Source of the DNA: Coriaria nepalensis
Taxonomy: Eukaryota; Streptophyta; Magnoliopsida; Cucurbitales; Coriariaceae
Assembly: GCA_027186245.1 (NCBI GenBank)
Contig: CP114484.1
Coordinates: forward strand, 2,926,501-2,990,500
Reading direction: 5' to 3'
Length of the DNA: 64,000 bases
The stretch's first letter is position 1; the number at the start of each line of letters is the position of its first letter. The translations under genes were made by a program, and so were the position numbers. Under the pieces are notes generated by a model. That model had not been told where the DNA came from. It saw only the letters and a list, made by a program, of their open reading frames with translations, and ran no database searches. This document shows positions 38,534 to 50,900 of this stretch, piece after piece.

Positions 38534-40865
38534 AATAAATTGGCACGTTCAGTGGGACTTCTTACGAGTGAATTACAAACCATCTAACAAAGCATATGGT
38601 ACGATGCTTACAGAGTTATAGTCAGGATCCCTTATCGAGGCAATATCCATCCCCTCATCAAACCGATAACCCGAATACTAGCCAAAACTTTACTGATTTA
38701 ACAGCTCTCCCCCCCTCCCCCCCAATGCCACCTCCCAAGAATATCTAGAGGTATCCAGAGGAAGAAGCCACCTCTACCTTTGGGCTACACCTAGAGATCG
38801 ATCGAATTCCCATTCGGCCCGAAAGACAATAGTCTGACCCATCAGACCTACTAATGACCAAACTTATTGAATGGCTGAAAGCGACCGAAATACAATCGGA
38901 GAACACAACAACCTATTGTTTTTGGCCATTTAGAGTGGTTTGGCCAATTTTTACTACCAATCGAGCCGTTGCACCCATCACCACAATGGGACTGCTGGGG
39001 GGAGGGGGGGGGGGGTAAATGGACTACCAAATTTGTCTGCATGTGTTTAAGGTCATCGATCCTTTAGGGACAAAAGCCGATCAATGGGAGATTTCGACGA
39101 CTATCCCATATTTTATGCCCGAATTTCCGCCATATAACCATCGATCTCAAGGGCGGCCTGATCATCTAAATTAAGGTGGGTGTCGCCTCTTTGGATGGTG
39201 AGCTATAAATCCCTCAACGACCTCCAAATCAACGCATGCATCTTAGGCTAGCCACCCCACTGGAAGTTAATAGTGATTTAATTTATAATATCGTCCAAGA
39301 GATGTACAACATGGTCATCCAGTAACCACCGTGGTTGGCATATCATAAGCAATACCCAGATAAAGTAGACCAAGAGATGTTCCCTTATGACTATCATATT
39401 CTGGACTTCGGTCTTTCTCAGGTGAGGATCCAATCCAGTCGATGGTAGAACACATTAACTAATTTACAATACAATGTGAAGAGACCAGTGTTAACAACCG
39501 ACTCCAACTTCGACTTTTTGCGAATTCCCTTACTGGGCAGGTTTTCGCGTGGTATACACAGTTACCGCCTATTTCCATCAGAATATGGCAGAACATAGAA
39601 CAATATTTCCATACACAATTCTACCGAGTCTAGACTGAGGTGATAATAGTTTATCTGTCTCACTTATATCAAAGAATGGGAAAATCCACTAACTCTTATC
39701 TAGATCGGTTCAAAGAGCAACACAACCAATTCCATGTCATTCTTCCCAAACCAGAATTTGTAAGATGAGTCGTTGACGGGCTTGACATTGAACTTCAAAA
39801 GAAGTTGGAAGGGATGAAATTTTAGTATTTCTTTGAGCTTTCAATCAAAGCCTTTCAGTACAAAGAACTATTAAAAGAAGAAGCCCATTGGAAAAGTTCC
39901 TTCATGGGCACCTACTGTCAAGAGTCCTCATTTGAAGTCAGGGTAGCTGAGATAATTGGCAAAGATAAGCCGATAGTTATCCCGGCCTCGAGCAAGTCGA
40001 CCGGTTGAGATATAGTTGGACAATACCCTCATTAGGGATAAGGTCTATTCATTCGCTATTTCAAAAGCAAGCAAGATATTTGATTTCTTACTCAAAAGTA
40101 AGAGTTTGAAAATCCCCCGTTCACAAGTTACCTTTGGTTGATGAAGTACGAGAGAAAGAGTATTGTAAGTACCATAACTCCTACCGCTATCGAACGAACG
40201 ACTCTTTCTCTCTCAGATAGTACATCCAATAATGAATTAAGAAAGGCTTACTGATCTTCGAGTCACCCCCTCTAATAGGAATGGATGCAAGCCCTTTCCC
40301 AACCACTGTTAATGTAGTTGTTGCCAATGTTCGACCACTTTTCCAATAATAGAGAGAAAGGTCAAACCGAGGATGAAGTGATTACCCTCGAGTCAATAGC
40401 TAGAGCAATTCGATCAACGGTTTGAGATGTTTTATCCCCTCAATAATAGTCAAGCCTCCTTTAGCCGGTCCCAAATGGGATTATTGTTGAAACTGTAAAG
40501 GAAACTTTATCCCAATCATCGGTCGCCTACGAACGAGACTTCATATAACCGATGGGCCGACCTGATAGTCAAAAGATAGCCAATCGACACTTATAACCCA
40601 CGAATGGTCATGCCCTCTCAGCCGACTACTATGGTATAGCAGTGCTTAGAGCATCCGAAGTTTTCGAAAGGGAATTGGCATACTAGAAATGACACGAACA
40701 ATGTAAGCTTTAAGCCTCTAGAAAGGAAGCGACAATAGAGGGAACCATCCTTAAAAGGGTATAATCTGGTTTCCTCTATGAAGACTCTCGATATCATCAT
40801 GAACGAGCCTTCGTCTCTGAAGGACCAAGCTCTAGCCGATCAAACCTCAAGTCTAATCAATTTCT

Positions 40866-41310
40866 AAAAGGAATATATAGCTTAATCCATTTTCAGCCAA
40901 AGAAAGAGGTTGGCCAAAAAGTAAGAAATAGCCTTGGGGAAGAAGAAATTCGGCCAAGCTGATTGGTTGGCCAAAAACCTAACAATGTTTTCCTAATAAG
41001 TGGAAGAAATGACTCATTCGACTTTACTCTCAGCCAAATAGAGAAGTTTGGACAAAATTTATGGGAGAGAAAGAGTTCAGTCAACTTTGATGGGAAAATG
41101 GAGGAAGAAAGTTGGGACGAACCTAGACTCAATAAATACCAAGTTCATTAAAAAAGTATGACCATTGAAGGTCAAAAATTTCCTTTAAATTTATGGTACA
41201 CCCGCACATTTACTATAGTTATTACAAGTCAAACATTAATTATTGTATAATTCCCGAGGCCAAAATTGATTGTGTGATAGTGGATTTTCTTGATGTGCCC
41301 GGTCGGATCT
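40866..41310 (+). repeat. LTR fragment inside gypsy pol region
   Basis: Carries mid-LTR blocks (TTTTCAGCCAAAGAAAGAGG, CTTGGGGAAGAAGAAATTC) and LTR-end blocks (GCACATTTACTATAGTTATT, GAGGCCAAAATTGATTGTGT) also seen in the copies downstream, with the middle deleted. It replaces the missing pol domains. Confidence 0.7.
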
Positions 41311-42083
41311 TGGGTTCTAGGTGTCACAAATTTATCTTATTCTCATAGTGTCCCGTATTTTGTGCAAGCTAATGGATAGGCCGAATCGATTAATAAAGTT
41401 ATAAACAGCCGAATCACATGACATGTTGCGACCGGTTCTTTGGGTGTTTCGAATTGCCCAAAAAAATGGAACTTCATTTACACCTTTCTCCTTAGTTTAT
41501 AGCCATGAAGTTGTGCTGCCAATGAAGCTACAAAAAAAGTCCCTAAGGATAGCCTTAAATAATGATTTGAATTCCTCGGAATACACCGAGGCCATGCAAA
41601 TTGATTTGAAAGATTTGGAAGCCGATCGTTTACATGCAATAGATAATATGGTGGAACATAAAAATCGTATAATCATGGCCTATAATAAAAAAGTGAAGGT
41701 TAAATCATTCGTTGCAAGTGACTTAGTATGAAAGGTCATTTTTCTAATTGGTCAAAATCAGTTGGCTCGAAGCTACATAAAATGTTCGCCCAACTCGGAA
41801 GGTCCATTTCGGATTTCGGATATTTTCGGTAACAACACGTATTGGTTGGTGAGTTTAGATGGTATATTACATTACAAGCCAATCAATGCAATCTATTTGA
41901 AGTTGTATTGATCGACGTTATTCAAAGTCAACCATGTTTCTAATTGATGGGATTTTTTAAAGATGTTTAGTTCGGTAACCTGTAATAGTGGACCAAGTCA
42001 ACGGAGGGTGTTATTTATAAGTTTTTGTGACCATTATCTCCCTCATTATTTTGAATTTAATGAAAGAGATTAAGGAGGGCATT

Positions 42084-43783
42084 TGTTAACGCTAAAATTT
42101 TACGATTACATGGTGGAAGATGATTGGTTAAGAATTAGAAATAAATACGAGTCGTTTAGTAATAATTAAACTGGCCGATTAAACCGAATACTTAAAATGC
42201 CTGATTAAATACAAGTCTCGGTTGTGTAATGACTAATTTCAGCCGAACACGGAGAATTTGACTTCGTAAAAATTCGGCCAAGGGTTATTTCCCTTCAAAG
42301 ATATTAAAATATCATAAGGATTAGTGAGGTGACATGAAAAATAACTGTAGATCACTTGTACAAGGATCATTTATGATTCAATCTCAACTGTTTGGAGAAA
42401 AGACAAATCAAAACCCTTAAAATGAGAAGTTCAGCCAATGGCCGAAGGAGGAAAATCGACAAAGGAGGAAGATCGCCAAAAATGGCCATGACAAAGAAAA
42501 AATCAGCCAACAAAAGGAAAAAATTGTCCAAGGTACATGAGGGGTAAAAGGTGAAATAGATTTTTCTCAAAAAGTGGCCAAAAACCTCCTTTTAGCCTCA
42601 TTTTTAGCCAAGAAAAGAGGTTGGCCGAATTTGGAGCTAAGTTGGTAGAAATTTTGGTTGGTTAGCCAAAAATTAGGAAATGGCCTTGGGGAAGAAGAAA
42701 TTTAATCAAGCTTGATTGGTAGGTCAGAACAAATGTTTCTTAAAAAGTGGAGGAAATGACTCATTCGACCCCATTTTCAGCCAAATGGAGAAGTTTAGTC
42801 GACATTCATAGGAGAGAAAGAGAGAGTTCGGTCGGATTTAATAGGAAAATAAGAGAAGAAAGTTAGGATGAACCAAGACTCGATAAGGACCAAGTTTGGT
42901 AGAAAAGTATGACCATTGGAGGTTAAAGCTTCCCTCTAAAAAAGGTTGACGTGACCCACAAAATAGAAGAGTCGTATCCGAACATGGAAAGTGGGATTTC
43001 ACCTTCAAAATAATTTTGGAAATGTCATCCAACTTGTCTATAAATAGAGAGCTTGGTGAAAGACAAAGAGATACACAACCACACAATCAATCATCCAAGC
43101 AACCAAAAAAACACAATACTTCAGCAAACGAAGTCTCTTCTTCGGGAATACATGCTTCAAATACTACACTTATCTTTTTCATTTTCTTTGGGAATACATG
43201 TCTTTTTTTCTTCTTAGATCTCTTATTCAGAATTAGTTTTAGTGCACAAGGCTCTCACCTAAGTGAAGATCTTGATTTCCCATTCACAGACAAAATATCT
43301 ATATTTTTTTTCTTATTCTTCCACTTTATTTCATTCATTCTTATTGTAGGAGAAAAATTAATTTATGTTTAATTTCTTATCATAGATTAAGTTTGTCATT
43401 TTTTTCATTATTTTATCCAATGTCTTTTATTTAATAATTCGTCTTTCCAAAACTTTAATTATGTGTTCATTTATTTTCATTACTTTAGTAGCATTTAGTT
43501 AAAGAAAGTACAATTTCGTTTATTGTCAGTAGATACGTTAAAAAAAAAGAACTTAGATTAGTCTCAAATCATTAGCCTATTTGTTTCATAGCAGTTAGAT
43601 TAATTTCATTAGCAATATGGCAATGCATTTATTGCATTTATTTTATTGTGATAGTGTGAAATTCACTTAAAATTTCTAGCATGCTTGCACATTTACTATA
43701 GTTATTACAAGTCAGACATTAATCATTGTACAATTCTCGAGGCCAAAACTGATTGTGTGTGGGCATATTTTCTCGACGTAACA
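42084..43783 (+). repeat. 3' LTR of gypsy element
   Basis: Starts TGTTAACG just after a purine tract and ends GACGTAACA. It has a TATA-like CTATAAATAGAG at about 43039 followed by AGACAAAGAGATACACAACC, presumably the transcription start region. It is dense in GGCCAAAA/GGCCGAAA motifs. Confidence 0.72.
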
Positions 43784-46325
43784 GGTGGAAAGAAACAGAT
43801 CCTAGATTACTTATACAATGATTATTCAACGTTCAATCTCAACCTTTTGAAGAAAAGACAAATCAAACCCCTTAGCATGATAAGTTCGTCAAAATTCTTT
43901 TTGGGAAGTGTAAAAATCGACTATGGAATAATATAACCGAAAATGGCCATGACAAAGCAAGAAATTCGGCTAAAAAAGGTGAAAATCATTGTCCTCAATA
44001 CATGAGGGGCAAAAGGTTAATCATATTTTCCCTAAAAATTATCCCAAAAAACCTCTTTTTAGCCTCATTTTCAACCAAGGAAAGAAGTTGTCAGAATTTG
44101 GAGATTAGTTGGCCGAAATTTTGGTTGGTTGGCCAAAAATTAGGAAATGACCTTGTGGAAGAAGAAATTCAATCAAGCTTGATTGATTGATCAAAAGTAG
44201 AACAATGTTTTTCCAGAAAGTGGAGGAAATGACTCATTCAAGCCCACTCTCATCCAAATGGAGAAGTTCGGCAGAAATTCATAGGAGAGAAAGAGAGAGT
44301 TCGGTCAGATTTAATGTGAAAATGGGAGAAGGAAGTTAGGACGAAACAAGACTCGATAAGGACCAGGTTTGATAGAAAAGTATGACTATTGGAGGTTAAA
44401 GCTTCCTTCTAAAAAAGGTGGACGTGGCCTACGAAATAGGAAAATTGTTTCTGAACATGGAAAGTAGGATTTCAGCTTTAAAATAATTACAAAAATGTCA
44501 TCGGATTTGTCTATATATAAAGGGCGTGGTGAAAGACAAAGAGATACACAACCACATAATCAATCATCCAATCATCCAAAAAAACACAATGCTTCGGCAA
44601 ATAAAGTCTCTCAGTCCGTCCAATACTACACTTATCTTTTTCATTTCCTTTGGAAATACATTTCTTTTTTTCCGTAGATCTCTTCTTCGGAATTAGTATT
44701 AGTGCACTAGGTTCTCACTTAAGGAAAGATCTTGATATGTCATTCAGGGACAAAATGTCTATATTTTTCTTCTTATTCTTCTAAGTTATTTCATTCATTC
44801 TTGTTGTAGGAGTAAAGTTAATTTAGGTTTAATTTCTTATCATAGATTATTCTTTATTTTATCCAATGTCTTTTATTTAATCGTTCGTCTTTTATTTACT
44901 CCACTTACAATTTCTAGCATGCTCGCACATTTACTCTAATTATTACAAGTCAGACATTAATCAGTGTACAATTTCCGATACATGATTGTGCAGGGGTAGA
45001 TTTTCCCAACATAATAGGTGGAAAGAAACATATTGTAGATTGCTTATATAATGATTATTCAATGTTCAATCTCAACATTCTGGAGAAAACACAAATCAAA
45101 CCCCTAGCATGATAAGTTTGTCGAAGTTCTTCTAGGGAAGTGTAAAAATCGACTAAGGATGAATATGGTAAAAAATGGCCTTGAAAAAGCAAGAAATTCG
45201 TCCAAAGTAAATTAGAAGTAAAAGGTGAATCATATTTTCCCCAAAAATTGACTAAAAACCCTATTTTAGCCCCATTTCGGCCAAGGAAAGAGGTTGGCCG
45301 AAAATTTGCTTAGTTGGCCCAAAAGTAGGGAAGGGCCTTGGGAAAAAGAAATTCGGCCAAACATGATTGGTTAGTCAAAAAGTTACCAATTTTCCAAAAA
45401 AATGGGTGCAAAAGACCAATTCAACCCACTTGTAGCCAAGTAGAGCGGTGGGCCGAAAGTGAAGCATGGTTGGCTGAAATTTAGGGGGAAATGGATGGGA
45501 AAGAGTTTGAAGGAATCTAAACATATTTGGGACTACATTCGGTTGAAAATATGACCGTTTGAGGTCAAATTTTCATCCAAAAAGGAGAAATATGGCCCAC
45601 GAAGTGGTAAATCATTTTTAGGCATGGGAATCAGGTTGTTGGCTGAAATTTAATTAGGAAAGTATCATTTTATGGGTTTATAATTTGAAGGCTTGGGTGA
45701 AGAAAAAAGTTATTCATTCGATCAATCAACAAACCGTCAAATACTCTAATTTGTTCAGTTTGTACGACACTCATCTTATCTTTTCATTTTCTCTAGGAAT
45801 TATGTCTTTCTTGTTTCCTTTGATCCAGTCTTAGGAGTAGTATGTGCATTGCATTCTCACCTAAGTGAAGATCTTGATTTGTTGTTTGTGAATAATATAT
45901 CTTTATTTTTCATTTTATTCTTCCAAGTTATTTCATTTATATTTATTGTAGGAGCTAATTTAAATTTAATTTATTGTCGTAGATCTGTCATTTTAATTTC
46001 TTTACTCTAACTAGTGTTCTTTACTCGTTCATCTTTTTAATTTTAGTTTTGTAATCGTTCATTTTCATTAATTTAGTAACAGTTAGTTAAATTACATCGT
46101 CAGTAAATACATCAAAAAGAAAGTAAAATATAGATTAGCCTCAGTCACTCTCCCTATTTTTCATAGAAGTATATTTAATTTCCTTAGTAATTCGGTAGTA
46201 CATTTATATTTTTTCATATTTTATTTTTATAGTATGAAATCCATTTGAAATTTTTGACATACCCGCATTATACCCGTACAATTCCCGAGGCCACAAGTTT
46301 TTTGTCAACTGATTTTCCCGGCGAA
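43784..46325 (+). repeat. Two further tandem LTR-derived copies
   Basis: The LTR sequence repeats twice more head to tail, starting each time at GGTGGAAAGAAAC (43784 and about 45016), a point some 240 bases inside the LTR. The copies keep the CTATATATAAAGG TATA-like region (first copy, about 44511) and the terminal GATTTTCCC block. The first copy has lost sequence near 44890 relative to its neighbours. No internal element sequence lies between them. Confidence 0.75.
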
Positions 46326-46689
46326 AATAATTAAAACTTATATGTTTTGGGTAATTCATCTAAAAAATGAAAATTAATCTTCATAACTTTCAACCCATGT
46401 CCTTAAAATTGATTAACGAATTGATTGCACACGCCTAATTAGTGGACATAAACTCATTTGATTTTAATGAAAAGTGCAGGATTTTTTACTATATTATCTG
46501 TAAAAATTTTTTTTTTTTTTCATTTTTACTATACATCTTATAATAGAATCTATATCAAGATATTTATATTGTCTTTTGTAGGTCAAAATTGCCTGACTAT
46601 CAGATTTCATACATATTGTTCATAATTAGATTTTAATGAAATTTTAGGGCAAATTTGAGAGAATCAACTCATAATTAAAAAAAAAGTGA
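46326..46689. other. Spacer after LTR array
   Basis: AT-rich, nothing recognised. Confidence 0.35.
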
Positions 46690-47555
46690 TATGATTAAAA
46701 AAAAAAAAAGGAAACTCTACCTTATTTCTAGTGAAAAAAAAAATTGAAACGATCCAGCCTTTTTTCTAGAAATTGATTGAAGCAATCTAATTTCTTCGCG
46801 ATGTATCCATATAGAATTGGTTCTGTTCTTCACGAGGAATTTGATTGGATTGATCTCATCCTTTACAAATAATGAGATTCAATCGATCTGGTTCTTCGTC
46901 ACAAAGAACCAGATCTAATCCATCTGGTTCATCTTCTTCATGAGGAAGATGAATCAAATTAAAAAAACACAAAGAAGATCTCGAAATGAGATTTCCAATG
47001 GAGATCTTATTCAAAAGGCTTGAATGAAACTAGCTTTCAATGAAGATCTTATTCGTTTTTTTTTTAAGATTTGGTTCATATTTCTCGTGAAGAAAATGAT
47101 ATAAATAAATCGGATCTCGTTTTTCGTAAAATATTAGAATGATTTGATCGGGTTCCTCTCGATAAATTGGGCCGATTCGATTTGAACACTTGCTGAAGAA
47201 ATCAAGTCATTTCAATCGATTTCTCGCAAAAAAAAAAAGTTGGATCGTTTCGATCTATTTTTTACAAGAAATTAGATCAATTTTGTTTTTTGTTTTTTAT
47301 CCTAATTTTTTAAATATTTTTCCAATAAAAATAAAATTTGAATTTGAAATAAAATAAGAAATTAATAGGAAAAAAAATTTAAAATAAAAGAAATAATAAT
47401 AATAAAATAATAAAAATAATCAGAATTGAAAGATTAAATTTACCAACTCATTTACTATGGTATCACGTCAGTCCGCTTATCAAAATATAATCAGAAAAAT
47501 AAAAAAGTCAAATTTTGATGATACGAAAATAAAAAATATAATTAACACCGGATAA
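46690..47555. mobile_element. Second copy of the TIR element family
   Basis: Shares with 22276-23400 the repeated GATTCGATT/ATTGGATTGATC-type motifs and GAAGAAGATGAATC stretches. Its right edge, reverse complemented (about 47500-47555), reads GTGTTAATTATATTTTTTAT, like the left terminus of the first copy. Its left terminus was not resolved. Confidence 0.45.
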
Positions 47556-47984
47556 CAATAATGATAAGACTTCAGAAAAAAAAAAAAAACGAAAAATAGA
47601 TTATATAATAATATTTCTTCCTCACCTAACGGTCGCGCTCCTTAATTTTCTAACGTTGGGAGAGGGTCCGTTGGGGATCGTCGCCGGAATTTTTTCCATT
47701 CGCCGGACATCCCCATTTCTCCGACCTCTGTTTATTTATTATCTGAAACACGCGACAGCAAATAAAATGCTTATCAAAGAAAAAAGAAAAATAGAGTATA
47801 ACTTGTCGAGTTGACAAATTGCCATTGAAGAAACCAAACAGGTCCAAATGTACAAGGAGAAAGAAACACTCACAGACGAAAGCAACCACATTTTCCGTCT
47901 CTCTCCCCCTCTCTCTCTCTTCCTCCTCTTTCTCTCTGTTTCTCTAAAGCCCCTCCAAGATAATCCAGCTTCCCATTTGATTTG

Positions 47985-50900
47985 ATGTTGACCGTGAAAG
48001 CAGGGACTAGGCCGCCATGGGTGGCGCTTGGAGCTTCTGTGTGGATGCAAATAGCATCAGGAAATGCAAACAACTTTCCCCTTTACTCTCACTCGTTGAA
48101 ATCTGTTCTGGGTTTCAATCAGCATCAGCTAACGATGCTTGGAGTGGCTAATGATATTGGTGAGAACGTGGGCCTTCTTCCTGGATTAGCTTCCAATAAG
48201 TTTCCGCCATGGTTGGTGCTTATGATCGGAGCTCTCGCTTGTTTTTTTGGTTATGGTGTCCTTTTTCTTGCTCTCAGCCGTACAGTGCAGTCCATTCCTT
48301 ATTGGTTGGTAAGATTCTTAATTGATTGTATTACCTAATTTATTGATTCATTCTTTACTAAAATTTTAGTTTGATAGCTTTTGATGTATCTTGTTGATTG
48401 ATTTTCATATTTGGGCGCTCTTAATTTTCTTGAATTTTGTTTGTCTGGATGATACGATTGCAAATGATCGAACTTTGATTAGAGTAGAGGGGATTAGGTT
48501 TGATGGATCTGCTTGTGAAAGTATGCATTTTGATCTGCTTTTTTTATACATTTGTGAAATATTTGCATGACGTTTAAGCATCCATGGAGATGGATACTGC
48601 ATTTGTAATTGAACAACAAGCATCTTGTGATTTAAGCTCCATATCATAAGACTTGGATCAATGAGTATCGATTTTAATGTATAAAGTTTGCCAAGTTTGT
48701 TACCAAAATTTCTTCTCATTAACCCAAATTATCGTATGATTCTTCTACACCTCCATCTACTACGCACTGATTCTGTTACTGCCAAAACCATGTCCTTTTT
48801 CCAATTTCAGCTAATTAATTAGATATGCATCAAGACTGTTTGAGAAAGCATTTATCCTTGCACAATCTTTAGGTTCAATTCTAGTTCACTTGTCTTGCAG
48901 CTATGGATTGCTCTTTGTATAGCGACCAACAGCAATGCATGGTTTACCACAGCCGTGCTTGTAACCAACATGAGAAACTTTCCAGTGAGCCGAGGTACCG
49001 TTGCAGCTATTCTCAAAGGTTATGGGGGCCTTAGTGGGGCTGTTTTTACCGAAATTCACAGTGTACTACTTCATAATTCATCTACTAAGCTTCTCTTATT
49101 TCTCACTCTTGGAGTTCCAATCCTATGTTTCATTATGATGTACTTTGTTCGGCCCTGCACTCCAGCTTCTGGTGACAATCCGGCTGAGCATGGTCAATTC
49201 CGGTTCATTCTAGCTGCAAGTGTCGTTCTTGGGTTATATCTTCTCACTACAACTATTCTAAGTGACATGATTTCTTTAAGTGCTTCGGTTTCTTACACTT
49301 TTGTCGGTACTATGGCTCTTCTTCTCATGGCCCCACTTGCCATCCCTATCAAGATGACATTTTTCCGCGCACAATTGGGGACACAACAACTGGTTAGTGG
49401 ATCTTCGGACAATTTGGTTCGAGATGGGATTAATGTGGAGAAAACGGAACCGCTTTTGACTCCAACTTCATCAACAACAAATCTAACTAGTTCTGGAGAA
49501 ATCGATGATGCGTCAGAGGTGGCAATGCTTCTTGCCGAGGGGGAGGGTGCAGTGAAGAAGACGAGGAGGCCGAAAAGGGGGGAGGATTTTACTTTTAGTG
49601 AAGCAATTGTTAAAGCTGATTTCTGGCTTCTGTTCTTGGTTAATTTTGTTGGAGTAGGCACTGGGGTGACTGTTCTCAATAATTTGGCTCAAATCGGTAT
49701 TGCATTGGGTGAGGATGATACTACAAGTCTCTTGGCTCTCTTCAGCTTTTGCAATTTTGTTGGCCGTCTAGGTGGCGGTGTTGTTTCAGAGCATTTTGTG
49801 AGGTTAGTACCCCTTTATTTTTCTCCGAACATTTTCTAATTATAATTCCGCCCGTTGTGATGGCTGGTCATAGGCCCGGATAAAGGAAGAGTGATGGTGT
49901 TACGTCAGTGACAGCTTAGCGCCATTAAAATATGTCAACGTTGGTGTTAAGCCTATGACAACCAACCAATTAAAATGTCACAACCATTTATATGGATTTG
50001 AGTTCAAAAAGATTAAATCAAATGTTAGGGCATCCACCACTATAAGCGACACGCTCCCCCTCAGGTGTAGTGCAAAATGAGCAGCAATGCCTAATTCCAA
50101 TGAAAAATAGGCAAGGATTCTCATATCATATTGGATGGGGGGAGTAAAGAAGTTAGTTCATACTAGAATTAAGGGAATTAGATTAGCCTCTTGGACAAGC
50201 CAATAGAGTTAGTGGATGCCATGCATAGAATGAAGGTAAACATAGTTTATCTTCAAGAAACAAAGTGGAAGGGGAGTAAGGTTAAAGAATTAGGAGAAGG
50301 ATTTAAACTTTTCTATTCCGAAATGGATAAAACTAGGAATGTAGTGGGAATAGTGGTGGATAAAGCCTATAGAGATGTAGTAGTTGATATTAGGAGGTTT
50401 GATGATATGATTATGAGTATTACTTTAGCCTTAGAACTAGAGATAATGCATATTATTAGTGCATATGCACTCTAAGTGGGATTAAATGATGAGACTAAGA
50501 ATGAATTTGGAGACTCCTTTGGGAGAGCTAGTTAATAGAATCCCCTCTTCGGAAAAAATCTTCTTAGATGGAGATTTAAATGGCCATGTAGGTGAGAATA
50601 GAGTTGGGTATGTGAGGGTTCATGGAGGTCAAGGCTTTGGGGTTCAAAATAATATGGAGGTTTCTATTCTAGACTTTGTCTTAGCTAGTGATTTTAGGAT
50701 AGTAAACACTTTATATAAAAATATGGAGAATCATATAGTAACCTTTGTTTTGGGCATAATAGAAGTCAAATTGATTATTTTCTTATTAAGAGACAAAATC
50801 TTGGTTGCTATAAAAATTGTAAGGTCATACTAGGAGAGTACTTGACGACCCAACATAGGTTATTAATCTTGAATTTTTATCTTATGAGTCGAGGTAGAGT

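Larger units (their letters stand above)
37040..43783 (+). mobile_element. Degenerate Ty3/gypsy element, mostly gag left
   Basis: Structure on the plus strand: 5' LTR about 37040-38533; primer-binding-type site TGGCACGTTCAGTGGGAC at 38541-38558; gag at about 38580-40860, including VFAWYTQLPPISI and SYLDRFKEQHNQF, DGLDIELQKKLEGM and FELSIKAFQYKELLKEE; integrase C-terminal part at about 41340-41930 (TPFSLVYSHEVVLP, WLVSLDG); polypurine tract AAGGAGGGC near 42072; 3' LTR 42084-43783. Protease, reverse transcriptase and RNase H are missing, and an LTR fragment (40866-41310) occupies that position. Gag is broken by stops. The gag and primer site suggest the Tat/Ogre side of Ty3/gypsy; that lineage call is inference. 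Confidence 0.8.

Noticed and set aside
47982..47984. TTG as start of the transporter
   Set aside because: Plant genes start at ATG; the ATG at 47985 directly follows and fits the family N-terminus.
49293..49679. 128-codon open frame on the minus strand
   Set aside because: It is the antisense shadow of exon 2 of the transporter gene, which has clear family motifs and splice borders.
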